A stretch of 64,000 bases of DNA from Perca fluviatilis (GCF_010015445.1 NC_053133.1:22773922-22837921), one strand, 5' to 3'. Shown: positions 1 through 11,186, numbered from the stretch's first letter. A program made the numbers and translations. Notes: generated from the sequence alone by a model not told the origin.

Positions 1-422
1 TGCAGCAGCATCAAGCTCAAAACCTTCTTTTAAGTATATCCAGTAAAGACCAGAAGTTATCACTGGATCAAAGTAAATATTCAGACAGCTAAAACATCTT
101 ATCGCTGGCTTTACAAGAATGTGTTTTCTTCATGACAACCACATCCCAATATAAGACTGTAAAGTAAAAAAAAAAACGTGCCAATTCCACTTTATTTTCA
201 AAACATGCTTTAATGTATTGGAGGTCAACCCCGTCATCCGTCAATCATGAAATATTTTTGAAAAAGAAAAAGTTGGGCGTCCATTTTCTGATGTATTGGG
301 GTAGCTGTGGAGCATTGGTTGAACTTGAGCTCCCTCTAGATATCTGAGTTCCTAACGCTGACCCTTAAGATGACCCCGTGCACCCTGTGTAGGACACGCG
401 TTTGCTCGCTCAGCAATCTTAC
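1..422. other. Gene-free stretch, nothing recognised
   Basis: AT-rich single-copy-looking sequence. No open reading frame of note, no tandem array and no terminal inverted repeat seen. Confidence 0.5.
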
Positions 423-834
423 GGCGCTTTTCCATTAGCCTACATGGTACCTGCTCGACTCGCCTCGGCTCTAATCGCCTTTTTTGGTTTTCCATTACGA
501 AAAAAAAAGTCCCTGGTACCTGCCAACAGGTACTTTTTTTAGCGCCGCCTCAGTCGAGGTTCCAAGCGAGCTGAGGCGATACCAAAAGGTGACATGAAAG
601 CGACAGTGGGGGGTGTCCTGAACAAACCCACTATTTTTAAATAGTTTAGCCAGCTGTGTTTTTTTTTGATGCCTCCAGCTTCATTTGAAACAAAATGTGT
701 CTTCTGGCTGTGGCAACAATAACACACCTTCGACGTTCTGTGTGTGTGTGTCACGTTAGGTCACGGCAGTTTACTGCGGAGCCGCTATGACGACCAGCCA
801 CGCTGAGGCAGGTACCATGTAATGGAAAAACACC
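423..834. mobile_element. Non-autonomous DNA transposon (MITE), about 412 bp
   Basis: The left end reads GGCGCTTTTCCATTA followed by CATGGTACCT. The right end is its approximate reverse complement (AGGTACCATG, TAATGGAAAAACACC). The interior is full of short palindromes around GGTACC and CGCCTCAG. I recognise the sequence type as a common teleost MITE, but no clean target-site duplication is visible next to the TIRs, so the superfamily is not assigned. It has no coding capacity. The 71-codon frame inside it on the minus strand is chance. Confidence 0.7.
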
Positions 835-1057
835 ATTATTCTTTTGGTCTCTACCAAGATTCATGACCAAAAGTGAGTGTTTGACCATAGAAAATGGTAA
901 ACCTTGCCTTCAGGCAGACTTTACCAATGCACCTGTTGATCTCAAACTCCTTGGCACACACCACAAATGCATTTACTCAATTAGAAATACAACACCACAG
1001 TGTTAATGAATAAATGTACTTTTGGTGAACGAAGAGAATAGTTTGAACTGTGGCTTG

Positions 1058-1400
1058 TAGGGTTGGGTATCTGTTTTTTTTCTGATACTGGTGCTAAAAC
1101 CGATTAAACCGACCTTTCAAAAGAGCACAAAACGACAGTATGTGACATTAAAAATGAATAAATAAAAGCTATATAAATAAAAGTTATTATTTTTATTATT
1201 AAAGAACGGCTTGTTTATTGCTAAGGCTGTACGGTCAAATTAAAATAATTTAATTAAAATGTAATAACTTGTAAACAACAAAAAAAGTGCAGCTAGTCTA
1301 CACTGTCTTTAGCTGCAGACTGTTGCACGTCCCGGTGTTGGAATCATTTCGAGTGAAATAGAGCCACACGTAAGATTATTTAGCTTTTAGACGGACTCAA
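1058..1400. mobile_element. Partial hAT-like element (left terminus only)
   Basis: The terminus TAGGGTTGGGTATC followed by GATACTGGTGC matches the TAGGGYTGGGYATCG type end seen on complete elements elsewhere in the window (57644). No matching right terminus was found, so this is a truncated copy. Its right limit is a guess. Confidence 0.45.
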
Positions 1401-1771
1401 GAGCATTATACAGTGGTGCCAAATGGAATCTGCCTACAAACAAGACAACCATCTACCAGTCTAGCTGCAGGAGCCAGCGTGGTAGAGGGGAAGACTGATA
1501 AAGATGTGTTCCGACCTTGTTACTGACAGCTCAGACAGATAAGAGCCATCATGGCCTGTGAGCGATGCCGTTAGTGAGGCGGCGTCAGTGATAAGCCGTC
1601 CTCGCTACGCTGACCTCACGCAGACTGACCAGCGCTGTCAGGCGACATTCCTCCTAAAATTGTTGCAAGTCTGTCAAATCTTTAGCTTCTGAGCCTTCTT
1701 CATATCCCAAGTCCTCCTAGGTCTGTCCTTCGTATAACACACCCTAAGTTTCTCAGCCTAAATATCAAGTT

Positions 1772-1774
<3 letters not shown>

Positions 1775-1813
<39 letters not shown>
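1775..1813. repeat. (AT)n microsatellite
   Basis: About 19 uninterrupted AT units. Confidence 0.97.
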
Positions 1814-1818
<5 letters not shown>

Positions 1819-1880
1819 TTTAAAGTTTCCCATGCACCTTGACAGGGCAACTTTTTCTTTATCCTTTTATGGGATTTCTG

Positions 1881-2304
1881 TAGACTGGGTAAACCCAGCC
1901 CGATCTGCCGGCAATTTGATTTCGCCCCGGCAGCTCAGGCTGGACACCTGTAAATTTTTTCTATCCTGCTTCCGTTACAAATCTGCAGGGACCAATCACA
2001 AACTGGCTTATCCACCTGGCACGCTATTGGCGGGTTTAACACGATGACGATAGAGAAGCGACGGCAAGCAGCTTTTTGTTTACATTCAACATGGCGGCCA
2101 CCGAAGCGCAGCAACCCGTCGATGAAAGTACGTCCCCCAGATCGTTGGTCTGATTGGTTGAAGGACTATCCAATTGCGTACGGAGTCATTTGAACTATGC
2201 CCGTGGATCACGCCTCTTGTGCAGTAAAAAAAAATACAGAGCAGACTCCCCAGACTAATGTTCAATCTTAAAAGGTTGAGCTTGGTCTGGTGATAGCCAG
2301 ACTA
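1881..2304. mobile_element. hAT-type MITE, 424 bp
   Basis: The TIRs are imperfect (TAGACTGGGTAAACCCAG at the left; the right end reads CTGGTGATAGCCAGACTA). The element is flanked on both sides by GGATTTCTG (1872-1880 and 2305-2313), one base longer than the 8-bp duplication of hAT elements. The extra base can be chance or belong to the terminus. No transposase sequence is seen inside. The 71-codon frame across the left end is not a gene. Confidence 0.75.
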
Positions 2305-2313
2305 GGATTTCTG

Positions 2314-3240
2314 GGTATTAAATTAGTTTACCTTCACTAATCATTGGGGTTGCAAAAGGGCAGAATTAATTCTGATCTCTCACGAACCACATTTGTTAAT
2401 AATAAAAAGCAATCTGCTTTTTGGGATGAAGTTTCTAAGACCCAACCAGAATTGCATCTTTAATCACAAAAACTCAGATCTTGGTGACTGGTGGAGAGCC
2501 ATACTGGATCCTTATTTACAGCAGATCGAGATTGAGTAGGCTACATACTGACATGCTGAAATAATCAGCTTGCAACTAATACATTTCAGCTTAAACTACA
2601 ACATTTCAGTTCAGTTTAAAACTAAAGTGTCTGACAGGTGTGTGTTTTTATTTTTTTGTAAATGTCTTGTCAGCTGTATGTCAGGTTTTATACTAGGACG
2701 TCATTTTCAGGGGCTCCTCCTCTGAAATGAGGGACTAGAAGTAGAGTGGTGTTTGTCGTTTTACTCATTAGGGGATGTTACACCAGCATTAAGTGTTTCT
2801 TGCAATAATTTGCTTAGTTTGGTTGGAAGTCTTTATAACCCAACATGGAAGAAAATACATGCAGGTGTTCACCTTGCCTCACAGGTGTCCCGTTTAGTCA
2901 CCGTTTCTGAGTCAGGGCAGGTGATGGAGGTCTGTTTTGGTAAAAATAAGCTTTCAACTGAAACATTCACACATTAGCAGAGTGGCTGTCTTTTGTTTCC
3001 GTCTACATTCATACTTCAAAAAACAGCTGGTTGGTGGAGGTGTATTTGGTTTGATGCACAGAACCTCAAAAACAGCAATTATGTACTTTCAAATAGGCTA
3101 CAGCATTATGTTTAATGGTGACGGTTGTATCCTGCTCTGTACTGCCCAGAAATCACATGTCAAACACTGACATTGTTCTCTAGCCTTCGATCTTTACCTA
3201 ACTTAACCTTTAGGCCTAACCTAACCTTTAAGTGTTTTAG
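2314..3240. other. Gene-free stretch, nothing recognised
   Basis: Only short frames of 74 and 77 codons, which overlap each other and show no recognisable domain. No repeats identified. Confidence 0.45.
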
Positions 3241-3244
3241 TAGA

Positions 3245-4100
3245 CCAAACCTTGTCTCGCATTGATAGACCTTCCTCCACAGGGCTGCGGAGGAAGATCT
3301 GGCAATAGGAGCATGCACTCCTGGATAGGAGAAAAAACGCTGTGGGTTGTTTGCATTTCTCTAAACTAAATCACCATCATCTTGGCCGGCGCTAAGCTCC
3401 AGACGCGGCGACGGTGGCTCTGCAAAATAGTCTCGGGAAGGAACTTGTTTTGGTGGAACATTTGCACCCTGCAAAAGAAAATGCCACATAAGGCGCTCGG
3501 ATAGCTCAGCTGGTAGAGCGGGCGCCCATATATAGAGGTTTACTCCTCGATGCAGCGGGCCCGGATTTGACTCCGACCTGCAGCCCTTTGCTGCATGTCA
3601 TTCCCCCTCTCTCTTCCCTTTCATTTCTTCAGCTGTCCTGTCAATAAAGGCCTAAAAATGCCCAAAAAATAATCCTTAAAAAAAAAGAAAAGAAAATGCC
3701 ACATACAATAAAGTTAACTGTTTACCCAATACACTAACTTGAGCTATTTAATTAGCTGGACACATGGTTAAACGTCATTTGCTCTTACCAGTGTATCGCC
3801 GTGTGTATTTTGTCCATAGGAAATCCTGCCAATAGGTCCCAAAACGTCCCAGTTAGAGAGGAAATGCAGTGAACATATTCTTTGTAAATCTTTGCAATCA
3901 TTCCCCGAAAGAACCAAGCAGGCCTGCCTTGTTGCACGATCCAAATTTCCTTGAAAAACTTGCCATTTTCAGCGTGTAACTAGCTCAGAGGTTCCGGTTA
4001 ATGCTCCTCGATGCAACCTACGTTTAAAAGTAAACACAAAGAAAGCAGAAAGTGAGGGACATCCGGTGGAACTTCTGGCGGCGATGGAACCATCTGGTAA
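3245..4100. repeat. Old interspersed repeat, interrupted by a SINE
   Basis: The sequence from the GTCTCGCATTGATAGACC motif onward resembles a common teleost repeat I know from memory. It is split at 3490 by a SINE. The far end (about 4030-4085, ACACAAAGAAAGCAGAAAG then GGGACATCCGG) is shared with 37780-37840, so at least that part is a repeated sequence within this window. Boundaries are approximate and no TSD was found. Confidence 0.5.
3491..3687 (+). mobile_element. tRNA-derived SINE with perfect 18-bp TSD
   Basis: The head carries a tRNA-like A box (GGATAGCTCAGCTGGTAGAGC) and a degenerate B box near 3570. It is followed by the body CTTTGCTGCATGTCATTCC, a pyrimidine-rich segment, and a tail AATAAAGGCCTAAAAATGCCC then A-rich sequence. 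The direct repeat AAAAGAAAATGCCACATA lies at 3473-3490 and 3688-3705, which fixes both ends. Related copies are at 16638-16764 and 25414-25557 (minus strand). It is not a functional tRNA gene: the anticodon arm is extended and the T arm is mutated. Confidence 0.92.
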
Positions 4101-5257
4101 ATGAACCGTCGTCGATCCAGACTAGCCCAAACCTAACCACACCTGAAATATGGGATACAAATTCCAGTCTTTTGTTGTCAGAGTCCAGTGCTGTGAACGC
4201 GCAACCATCCATCCAGAACATAAGAAGTTGCAATTTGAACATTGGAACAAAAAGTTGCCAGTAAACATAATACAGGCAGTTTCAAAGATGAAAGTTTCCA
4301 CGTGACAACTGAAACAAAAAGTGATGAATCATCAGATTATAAATGTGGGGAAAGCTCACATTTCTTTAATGGATGTTTGTTTTTTGGCAAAATCTCACAT
4401 TGAAGAAAATCAATTTTGTGGGTTTAGGAGATTACACTACGCCCCCTTTTTTACACCCACACTCAGACTTTGAGGTGAGTGTTCTGAGATCTCCATAGTA
4501 GTCTGTGTATTTGGTGGTAAACAGAGTGGAAAGCCCACTCTTTGTGAAAAGAGCAACAAGGAGACAAAGAGCAACAGACTGGCGTTTCTATGCAAAGAAA
4601 ACAGTAAGAGGGGAAAAAAAAGAAAGGAAGTGGGGGTGGGAGCGAGTGATTTCAGTCTGTGGGTGGCTGCAGATTAAAGGGGTCCCAGTCCGAGGCCTTG
4701 CTGGTATGAGTCAGTAAGATACCAGATAGTCATCGCTCTTTAGCCAAAGGTTGTTAATAAACCACGCTGATCTGCCCCAGCTGACATCAAAACGCACCAA
4801 CGAACAAAAAGAAAACACATCTGCTAGCTGTGCCTGGCTTGGAGTCTGAAAGGGGGGGATTTTTTTTTTTAGGGAAGTTCCATGTTGTGAACCTAAGCCG
4901 TTTGTGGCTGTAATAGACTGCAGTGCTGCCGAAAGACATTCAGAGATGTAGTGGAATGGCCTGGGAAGTGAAACGATTCAGCAGAAGCACAAACTAAAAC
5001 CATACTTTGATGATATTGGATATCTCAATTGATTTGATAACAGGGCATAATGGCCAAGTCTCGCAGAATAAAGCAGAAAGTGCCAGGTAGCGCTGAAACA
5101 TTTATCAGAGGCCAGGATTCCTCGCAGCACCTCTGACCCCACCGTAGATGTCTATCAACCCTCAGACAACAGTGATACATGCTGTGTGAGGAGAACAAAC
5201 ACAGGGATGCTGAGCAGATTGGGTTTCAACGAAGTGGGTTTGCATGCACATCAATTT
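4101..5257. other. Gene-free stretch, nothing recognised
   Basis: Contains short A and T runs and small unrelated frames. No domain, repeat pair or TIR was recognised. Confidence 0.4.
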
Positions 5258-5270
5258 ATGGCCGGTAGGG

Positions 5271-6237
5271 TAGGGTGACCAAACGTCCTCTTTTGCTCGG
5301 ACATGTCCACTTTTTACCTACTGTCTGGGGCGTTTTTTTTATAAATTCGTGAAAATGTCCGGTTTTCTTTTTCATGGGACCATTAAGCGTGTACTTCAAT
5401 TGACTGGTGCTTTGCACACAATACTACGGTATTTTGTTGTGTGACATAATTCCCGAGAGGCTGCCTTGTGGGCGGCTCTGCGATACACAGAGACCAGAGC
5501 AGACAGCGGAGCAGCATTGTAACACAAACTGCCGAAGCGTTTCCTGCTAAAGATTTCCCACCGTGGTCAGAAAACACAGGGGAGACACTTTGTTTCTCTC
5601 ACTATGACTCTAGAGTCGTACTCGCTCGCCGTCACTCTCTCACTTCTCCCTCGCTCTATCACCCACTCCCCAGTGGGACATTCAGAGGTGTAATGGGGAG
5701 TCCCCACACACACACGCACACACATTCCGGCTCAACGCACACACCAGCGCACAAACATCAGGCCACTTACGTAGGCAACGGCGAAATCTCTGCGTGGAGC
5801 CTGCGCACAACCATAAAACAAGACTGGTGCAGCTTCACAGTTGAACTGTAAAAAAAAATGTCCCACGTGACGTCCCGGTCGGGACCGGACAAGTGGGAGG
5901 CGGAGTGCACCGTGTGCAAAGGTGGCACATGTCTTTCAGTGTCTTTATTATTGATCTTAAATTGAAAATGTATTAAGAGATATCTTGTTGAAGCTGGATT
6001 TTCTAACACAGAAGAGGTCATATTTAGAACATTTTATATTATTTATTTATTTTAAAAGAGAGCTATTATTTTGTTACAGGTTGTTACAGATTTTATTTGT
6101 ATTTTATTACAGAAGTTATTTTTGCACCATTGAGGCATAAAAAAGCATGTTCATTAACCTCTGAGAAGCCTGTCTGGATTTGTCTCGAGGCCGGGCCGAG
6201 TGTCCTCTTTTTTGGAAATCAAAATATGGTCATCCTA
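5271..6237. mobile_element. hAT-like element nested in the outer element, 967 bp
   Basis: TIRs: TAGGGTGACCAAACG at the left and ATGGTCATCCTA at the right. A perfect 8-bp TSD CGGTAGGG lies at 5263-5270 and 6238-6245. Because the TSD includes the outer element's first bases, this insertion is younger than the outer element. The interior (about 5540-5815) is homologous, in opposite orientation, to 60665-60900. Around 5891-5917 a frame reads a tryptophan followed by Cys-x2-Cys, possibly the start of a BED finger (weak). Confidence 0.85.
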
Positions 6238-6495
6238 CGGTAGGGTACCAAAATCGTTACTCTTTTTGGGTACTGACCGAATTACGTCGGTACTACTGAG
6301 GACCGATTCACGTTAAATCAAACAGTGCCAAATTTCGGTACCTCAGAGCTCATAAGCGCGAGCTTATCTGTCCATCCTGCACGTTGACAGAGAGTGGGGC
6401 TCTGCTCCGACACACACACACGCAGAGCTGTGGTGCTGACGGAGCGAAACTACGTCGACTCGGCAGTTTGCTCAAGTCTCAGTGAGTCGCGGGTA

Positions 6496-6591
6496 ATGGC
6501 GGTTAAGCGGTTGCGAGTGTCGTTCCACTTCTCAAAACTCCACGCAGACGGCGTTCGCTGCAATATAAAATTAATGGCGAGCCGAAAGCGG
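6496..6591 (+). pseudogene. Degenerate BED zinc-finger remnant of a hAT transposase
   Basis: The frame starting at ATG 6496 reads an aromatic-x-FSKL core followed by an RCNI segment, the arrangement of the first half of BED fingers in hAT transposases. The second cysteine of the usual C-x2-C pair is absent, and no downstream histidine pair or catalytic domain follows. It lies inside a 95-codon open frame (6394-6681). The assignment rests on family recall, so it is tentative. If correct, it is a broken N-terminus with no function. Confidence 0.4.
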
Positions 6592-6729
6592 TCGCTGTTC
6601 AGTCGCGCTTTCTCTGGGACAGGCAGGCACCATAGACTGTATATTATGGCAGGTACACCAGTGTTCTCTATGCCCTGGTGACTGGCTGACAGGCTGGAGG
6701 TTGTAAGGCAAGACAACTTTCATTTATTC

Positions 6730-6850
6730 AACATTTTTTATATTATCAAATTTCTACAGCACATTTCAACAACAAGGCAATTCAAAACGCTTTACATAAA
6801 ACATTAAAGAGCAGTTTCAAAAGAGATAGAAATAAAAATAAAAGTTATGT
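6730..6850. repeat. Short interspersed repeat fragment (TTTACATAAAA type)
   Basis: The segment TTCAAAACGCTTTACATAAAA resembles the end of a widespread teleost retroelement-like repeat. A related fragment lies at 55485-55620. Family not assigned. Confidence 0.4.
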
Positions 6851-6872
6851 AAGAAATTAATAATTATATATA

Positions 6873-7407
6873 CAGTACAGGCCTAAAGTTTGGACACACC
6901 TTCTCATTCAATGCATTTCCTTTATTTTCATGACTATTTACATTGTAGATTCTCACTGAAGGCATCAAAACTATGAATGAACACATATGGAATTATGTAC
7001 TTAACAAAAAAGTGTGAAATAACTGAAAACATGTCTTATATTTTAGATTCTTCAAAGTAGCCACCCTTTGCTTTTTTGGATAACTCTGCAAACCCTTGGT
7101 GTTCTCTCAATGAGCTTCATGAGGTAGTCACCTGAAATGGTTTTCACTTCACAGGTGTGCTTTGTCAGGGTTAATTAGTGGAATTTTTTCCCTTATTAAT
7201 AAAAAAGCAAAGGGTGGCTACTTTGAAGAATCTAAAATATAAGACATGTTTTCAGTTATTTCACACTTTTTTGTTAAGTACATAATTCCATATGTGTTCA
7301 TTCATAGTTTTGATGCCTTCAGTGAGAATCTACAATGTAAATAGTCATGAAAATAAAAAGGAAACGCATTGAATGAGAAGGTGTGTCCAAACTTTTGGCC
7401 TGTACTG
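6873..7407. mobile_element. Tc1/mariner MITE with about 210-bp TIRs, 535 bp
   Basis: The left TIR (6873 to about 7085) begins CAGTACAGGCC. The right TIR (about 7200 to 7407) is its near-perfect reverse complement, ending GGCCTGTACTG. TA lies on both sides (6871-6872, 7408-7409). Only about 115 bp remain between the arms, and they look like the very ends of the missing transposase gene region. This is a deletion derivative, not related at its ends to the full Tc1 element at 35375. Confidence 0.93.
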
Positions 7408-7694
7408 TATATATAATTATTATTTTATATTATATATAATTACATATTTGATTTAATAGGTTGTAGGGACAGGTTTTGGAGGGGAGAGGATGGGGTTTTA
7501 TATTATGTGGAGTATAAAATCTTCTAAATAGTAAAGTAAATTGCATGAATAGGTTTGAAATTATTTTTACAACTGAAATTAATTTTTTGTTATTACAGAG
7601 GGAAAGTACCGAAATAAGGCACCGTTGGGTACCAGAACTGAATATCAGGTTCCGAAATTGAAAAATGTGAAAGGTACCCAACCCTAATGGCCAG

Positions 7695-9040
7695 TCTTTT
7701 TAATAATTTAAGTCATCTTATCAGACTAGAGAAACATCACGTGCTGTCCCTACCACACTCCCATCAATATCATATCATGCCTTTTCCCACCTTTTCTGAC
7801 CAGGACTAGAAGAATTACATAGTTTCACAGTGTTGATTTTTATTTTTTATTTTTGGGGTGTTACCTTGGGCTTTATTTAGGTTTTCATTGGTGTGTAGCA
7901 GCTTATTCAACCTTGAAGCTTTCTGAGAAATAGCATGGCTTCTTTGTGTTTTTAGCCCCTCATATTTCCCTTTCTTTGCTTTTCACTTTCGCTCCCTTCA
8001 CACGCTCCCTATGACTGACACGGACTCCCCAGCCCTCAGGTTTGGGAGTTGGGGTCTGCAGCGTTATTTAGCTTTTTCACAAAGCCGGGGGCGTGTTTGT
8101 GGGTTCAAAGGTCACACTTCATCTCTAAGGTGGGATTAATGGTAGGGCTGCAGTATGTGGTCGTGTGTGTCCCAGGGCACACAGAAAATAACAAGTGCTT
8201 ATGATGTTTTTAAAGCTGAAATTCAAACGCTATGTTAACAAAGGGGTAGCCCCGCTACTGAAAACAAGCAAGGGGTCCACTGTTTATTCTCAGAGTGATT
8301 GGCAGGGACATGAGCTACAGGGTCAAGCTGCTTTGTTAAAGTGAAAGATAAGCTTTAAATTTAGACCCTGAATAGCCTATTGACCAAGGTGAAATAGACC
8401 CATATTAAGGATGGGTTAAAAAAGAAAGGTTTTCTAGACCACAAATGCACAGATAAGTAAAATAAGATCTCTCTATTAAACTACACCGATTAGGCTTTAC
8501 GTGTGTAGCTCAAGTTCTTCAAAGCACGTCACTGGAAAAGATGATGCCCTTGTTGGATTATGGAAGATTGTCACATTATGACATTCTGTAAGAGGCAATA
8601 GGTCATCTGGTCTGAGAATAAAAGTGTTTCCAGAGGGGGGAAAAAAACGCAGCCAAAATACCACTCAAAAAATAAAAGAAAAAAAACACAAAACAGTCTG
8701 GCTTTAAAGTATGCATTAGCTCCACTTTAATAATCCCTTTCTGTTCACGTTACTTTATAGGAACATGGCAGTGCTTACAGGTGTTTAAGCTGCCGGATCA
8801 GAGAGCGTGCCGAGCAGTGAGAGATGCCAGTGTTGTCAAGTTACATTTAAAATCCCATTTAGCTTCAGATTTACTGCTCCAGTGTGGATGTAATTATTGT
8901 CTCCAGGTGTAATCATCCTTGAAGGTGTACCTGGTTCCAACTACCAAACTGTAAAATGCCCAAAGTTTGACCACTGAACAGGCTGTCTTTGACTCTGCAA
9001 CAATACAGGCTCACTGACTATATGTAACCCTGGGTGATGA
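7695..9040. other. Gene-free stretch, nothing recognised
   Basis: No frame over 60 codons and no convincing repeat pair. A TAGGGCTGCA motif at 8143 could be a stray hAT-type end, but no partner was found. Confidence 0.4.
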
Positions 9041-9044
9041 TAGG

Positions 9045-9600
9045 CAACGTGACATCATGACTTCGCGTAAACATGCACGCCACTTTTCTAAAGCCAAGTG
9101 GCGTGTTTTCTGTACGCATTTTGAGCTATCCGCGGACGGCAGTCTGCAACGTCACAGCGTAAACATACACGCCACTTGGCACTTTCTAAAGCCACGTGGC
9201 GTGTTATTGCGAGGCTACGGTTGGGTTTAGGAAAACAACAAACGTGGAAAGGAAACATCCCACGCGGGACACAAAGTCACACGCGGGACGCGATCCCCAC
9301 TCTCCTGGGTGAAAGTCCTGTCCTGTGTTTGGCCCATCCTCCACCCCGACCAGCCTCCCTACGCAGATTTTCGCCCTTTCATACTACTCGCTACAGCGTC
9401 AATTCACAATCGCAAGGTAATGTAAGTCAATGGAGGCCAAACGGCGTTGATAAACACGCTAAAAAACGAGTATGCGTCTTGATAACACGCCAATAACGGC
9501 ATATGAATTGGCGGGTCATACATACACCACTTCATGAGCTCAGTCTGTGATAGGACCAATTGCGTGTTTGAGCGGCCTGGCTGCAGTCTGCATGGTAATT
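9045..9600. repeat. Interspersed repeat, GTGGCGTGTT family (copy 1)
   Basis: Shares long stretches with 15670-15970: GACATCATGACTT, AAGCCAAGTGGCGTGTT, GGCAGTCTGCAACGTCA, GCGTAAACATACACGCCAC and CGAGGCTACGGTTGGGTT. The shared motif is itself internally repeated and inverted (ACACGCCACTT / AAGTGGCGTGT). The GGTTGGGTTTAGGAAAA unit also appears at 37211-37390. The element looks like a non-autonomous DNA transposon, but termini and TSD are not fixed. Confidence 0.7.
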
Positions 9601-10743
9601 ATGGTGTTAAATTGTCATTCTGTGTTAGTGCTTTGGAATTTACAGAGTAAATGTAAGCAGCCTGAATGTAATGGAACCGGGAGGATTCAGTAGCAGCAGT
9701 AGCCAGATATTGTTCATTCATTCTGGGCTTGGCTGTGCAGCTGCAGCTAGGAGGGGAAAATAAGGTGGAAAAATAAGAAGTCCTAAACATGATGGGTGTT
9801 TTATTTTGGGGCAGGAAGACTGCAACATTTACAGTGTATGCTGCAGTGTCTAAATGAATAATAATTGAATGGGGAAAGAAACCATCAGAGGACGTTAAAC
9901 TCAATAGTTGTAAAAGTACGATTAGTTTGTGAACCAAAAAATATCTTATTTAAGAATCTTCAAATGTACTTGCATTATCTCTAACTCATTTGTGTACTTT
10001 TTAGAGATACTGCCTGGCATTAAAGCTCAGTTATAGTTCCCAGTTTCCTTACCCACACTTTGTACTGGAGAATTTGATGCCTGGTTCATCCAAAGAACAT
10101 CCACGTCTTTGCTGAAAATGTAATTTCAGGTGCAGAGATACAACGAAAGTGGAACACACTGTCCTTTTCTTCACCTCCTGTATTTGTCTGGTAAGTTAGG
10201 TAACAGGGACATTACGGCGGGTTGCATCACTAGGCTGCTTAAAACTCAAGATTTTTTCGCAGATTTATCCCAAGTGGCCTCGAGTTTGCATGAGACTAGA
10301 ATAAGAGTTGAATACAGTTAGTGCTATACAGATGTTTTGGGTGACGGGGGTACTTTTTATTTTTTGGTGATCTGAGAGATCCAACTCAGATGTGCAGGTG
10401 ATTAAGGTGGGTGAGCAGCAGCTGGTTTCAATGAGCAGCTAAGGATTAGGTGCATTCCAGCTCTGCCTCCCCCATTATCCTCACCACTTCACTTTTCATT
10501 AAAAATGCTATATTTTTCCATAATTGTAAGTATGTAAAGTTAAAAATGTCACAGGAACGCTGTTTGGCATCTTCTAAGTCTTAGAGATCACTCCTAAAGG
10601 CATAAAGCTTTTTGTGGGACTTGCTTATAGATTGTCTAAATGACAGTACAGACTGCATGCATGAGTTCCGATGTGTGCCATCTATAGGGGCTTTGGACAA
10701 GCTTAGAGCTGTAGTGCGCAACTGTTTAATATTAATTATAAAA
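9601..10743. other. Gene-free stretch, nothing recognised
   Basis: One 112-codon minus-strand frame (9599-9937) has no recognisable domain and no splice or repeat context. I do not call it a gene. Confidence 0.4.
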
Positions 10744-11186
10744 TAGTCGGTCGACCAGTACTTGTTTTTAAGGCCGATATCGATACAGATTATTTGTAGT
10801 TAAGGAAACCAATAAGGGATATTTGGAACCGATATGCATTTACAGTAAAAATTGAACTCTTTTAGTCAAAATTAACATTTTGGAATGTTACAAACTCCAA
10901 CACAAAAGTTTGTTTAAATGCTTCGGGCAAGTATGTGAAACATGATACACAGTCAAAAAAATCTATAAATAAATACAAAAATAGCTTCCTGAAGTCTAAA
11001 CATGCTAACAGTTGCAGCATGTGTTACAGCGTGCTGCAGACGGCTAACAGAGCTGCAGCGAAGCCAAAGTAGCGCACTTTTTAATAATTGACTTTATCGG
11101 TAAAATAAAACACAGATACAGATAATCTGCAAATTGCGAAATATCAGCCCAGCTAATCGGCCAGGCAGATAATTGGTCGATCCCTA
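10744..11186. mobile_element. hAT-like MITE of the GGTCGACC...GGCCGAT type
   Basis: The left end has GGTCGACCAGTAC and then GGCCGATATCG. The right end, read in reverse, is TAGGGATCGACCAATTATC then GGCCGATTAGC. This is the familiar teleost element whose end starts TAGGGATCGACC. No good TSD is visible, so the left boundary may be eroded. Confidence 0.7.

Larger units (their letters stand above)
5266..7686. mobile_element. Composite hAT-like element carrying two nested insertions
   Basis: The outer ends are TAGGGTACCAAAATCG (split at 5266-5270 / 6246) and AGGTACCCAACCCTA at 7686. The flanks ATGGCCGG (5258-5265) and ATGGCCAG (7687-7694) form an 8-bp duplication with one mismatch, as expected for hAT. 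The element was later hit by the insertion at 5271-6237 and by the Tc1-type MITE at 6873-7407. The middle part holds a BED-finger-like reading frame at 6496-6591, suggesting descent from an autonomous hAT. Confidence 0.75.

Noticed and set aside
3497..3570. A tRNA gene on the plus strand (A-box and B-box-like sequence)
   Set aside because: The cloverleaf is disrupted, it is followed by a SINE body and A-rich tail, and it is bounded by an 18-bp TSD; it is a SINE head. The same holds for 22480, 25557 (minus) and 32780.
5468..5851. Frames at 5468-5851 (+) and 60711-60932 (-) share a peptide (PPWSE, GETLCFSHYDSRV), suggesting a conserved protein
   Set aside because: The DNA itself is a shared repeat, so peptide similarity follows automatically. 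The frames differ by indels elsewhere and run through CA repeats; no known domain.
6394..6716. Host gene exon (95 and 88 codons on opposite strands)
   Set aside because: Lies inside a hAT-like element; the only recognisable part is a degenerate BED half-finger.
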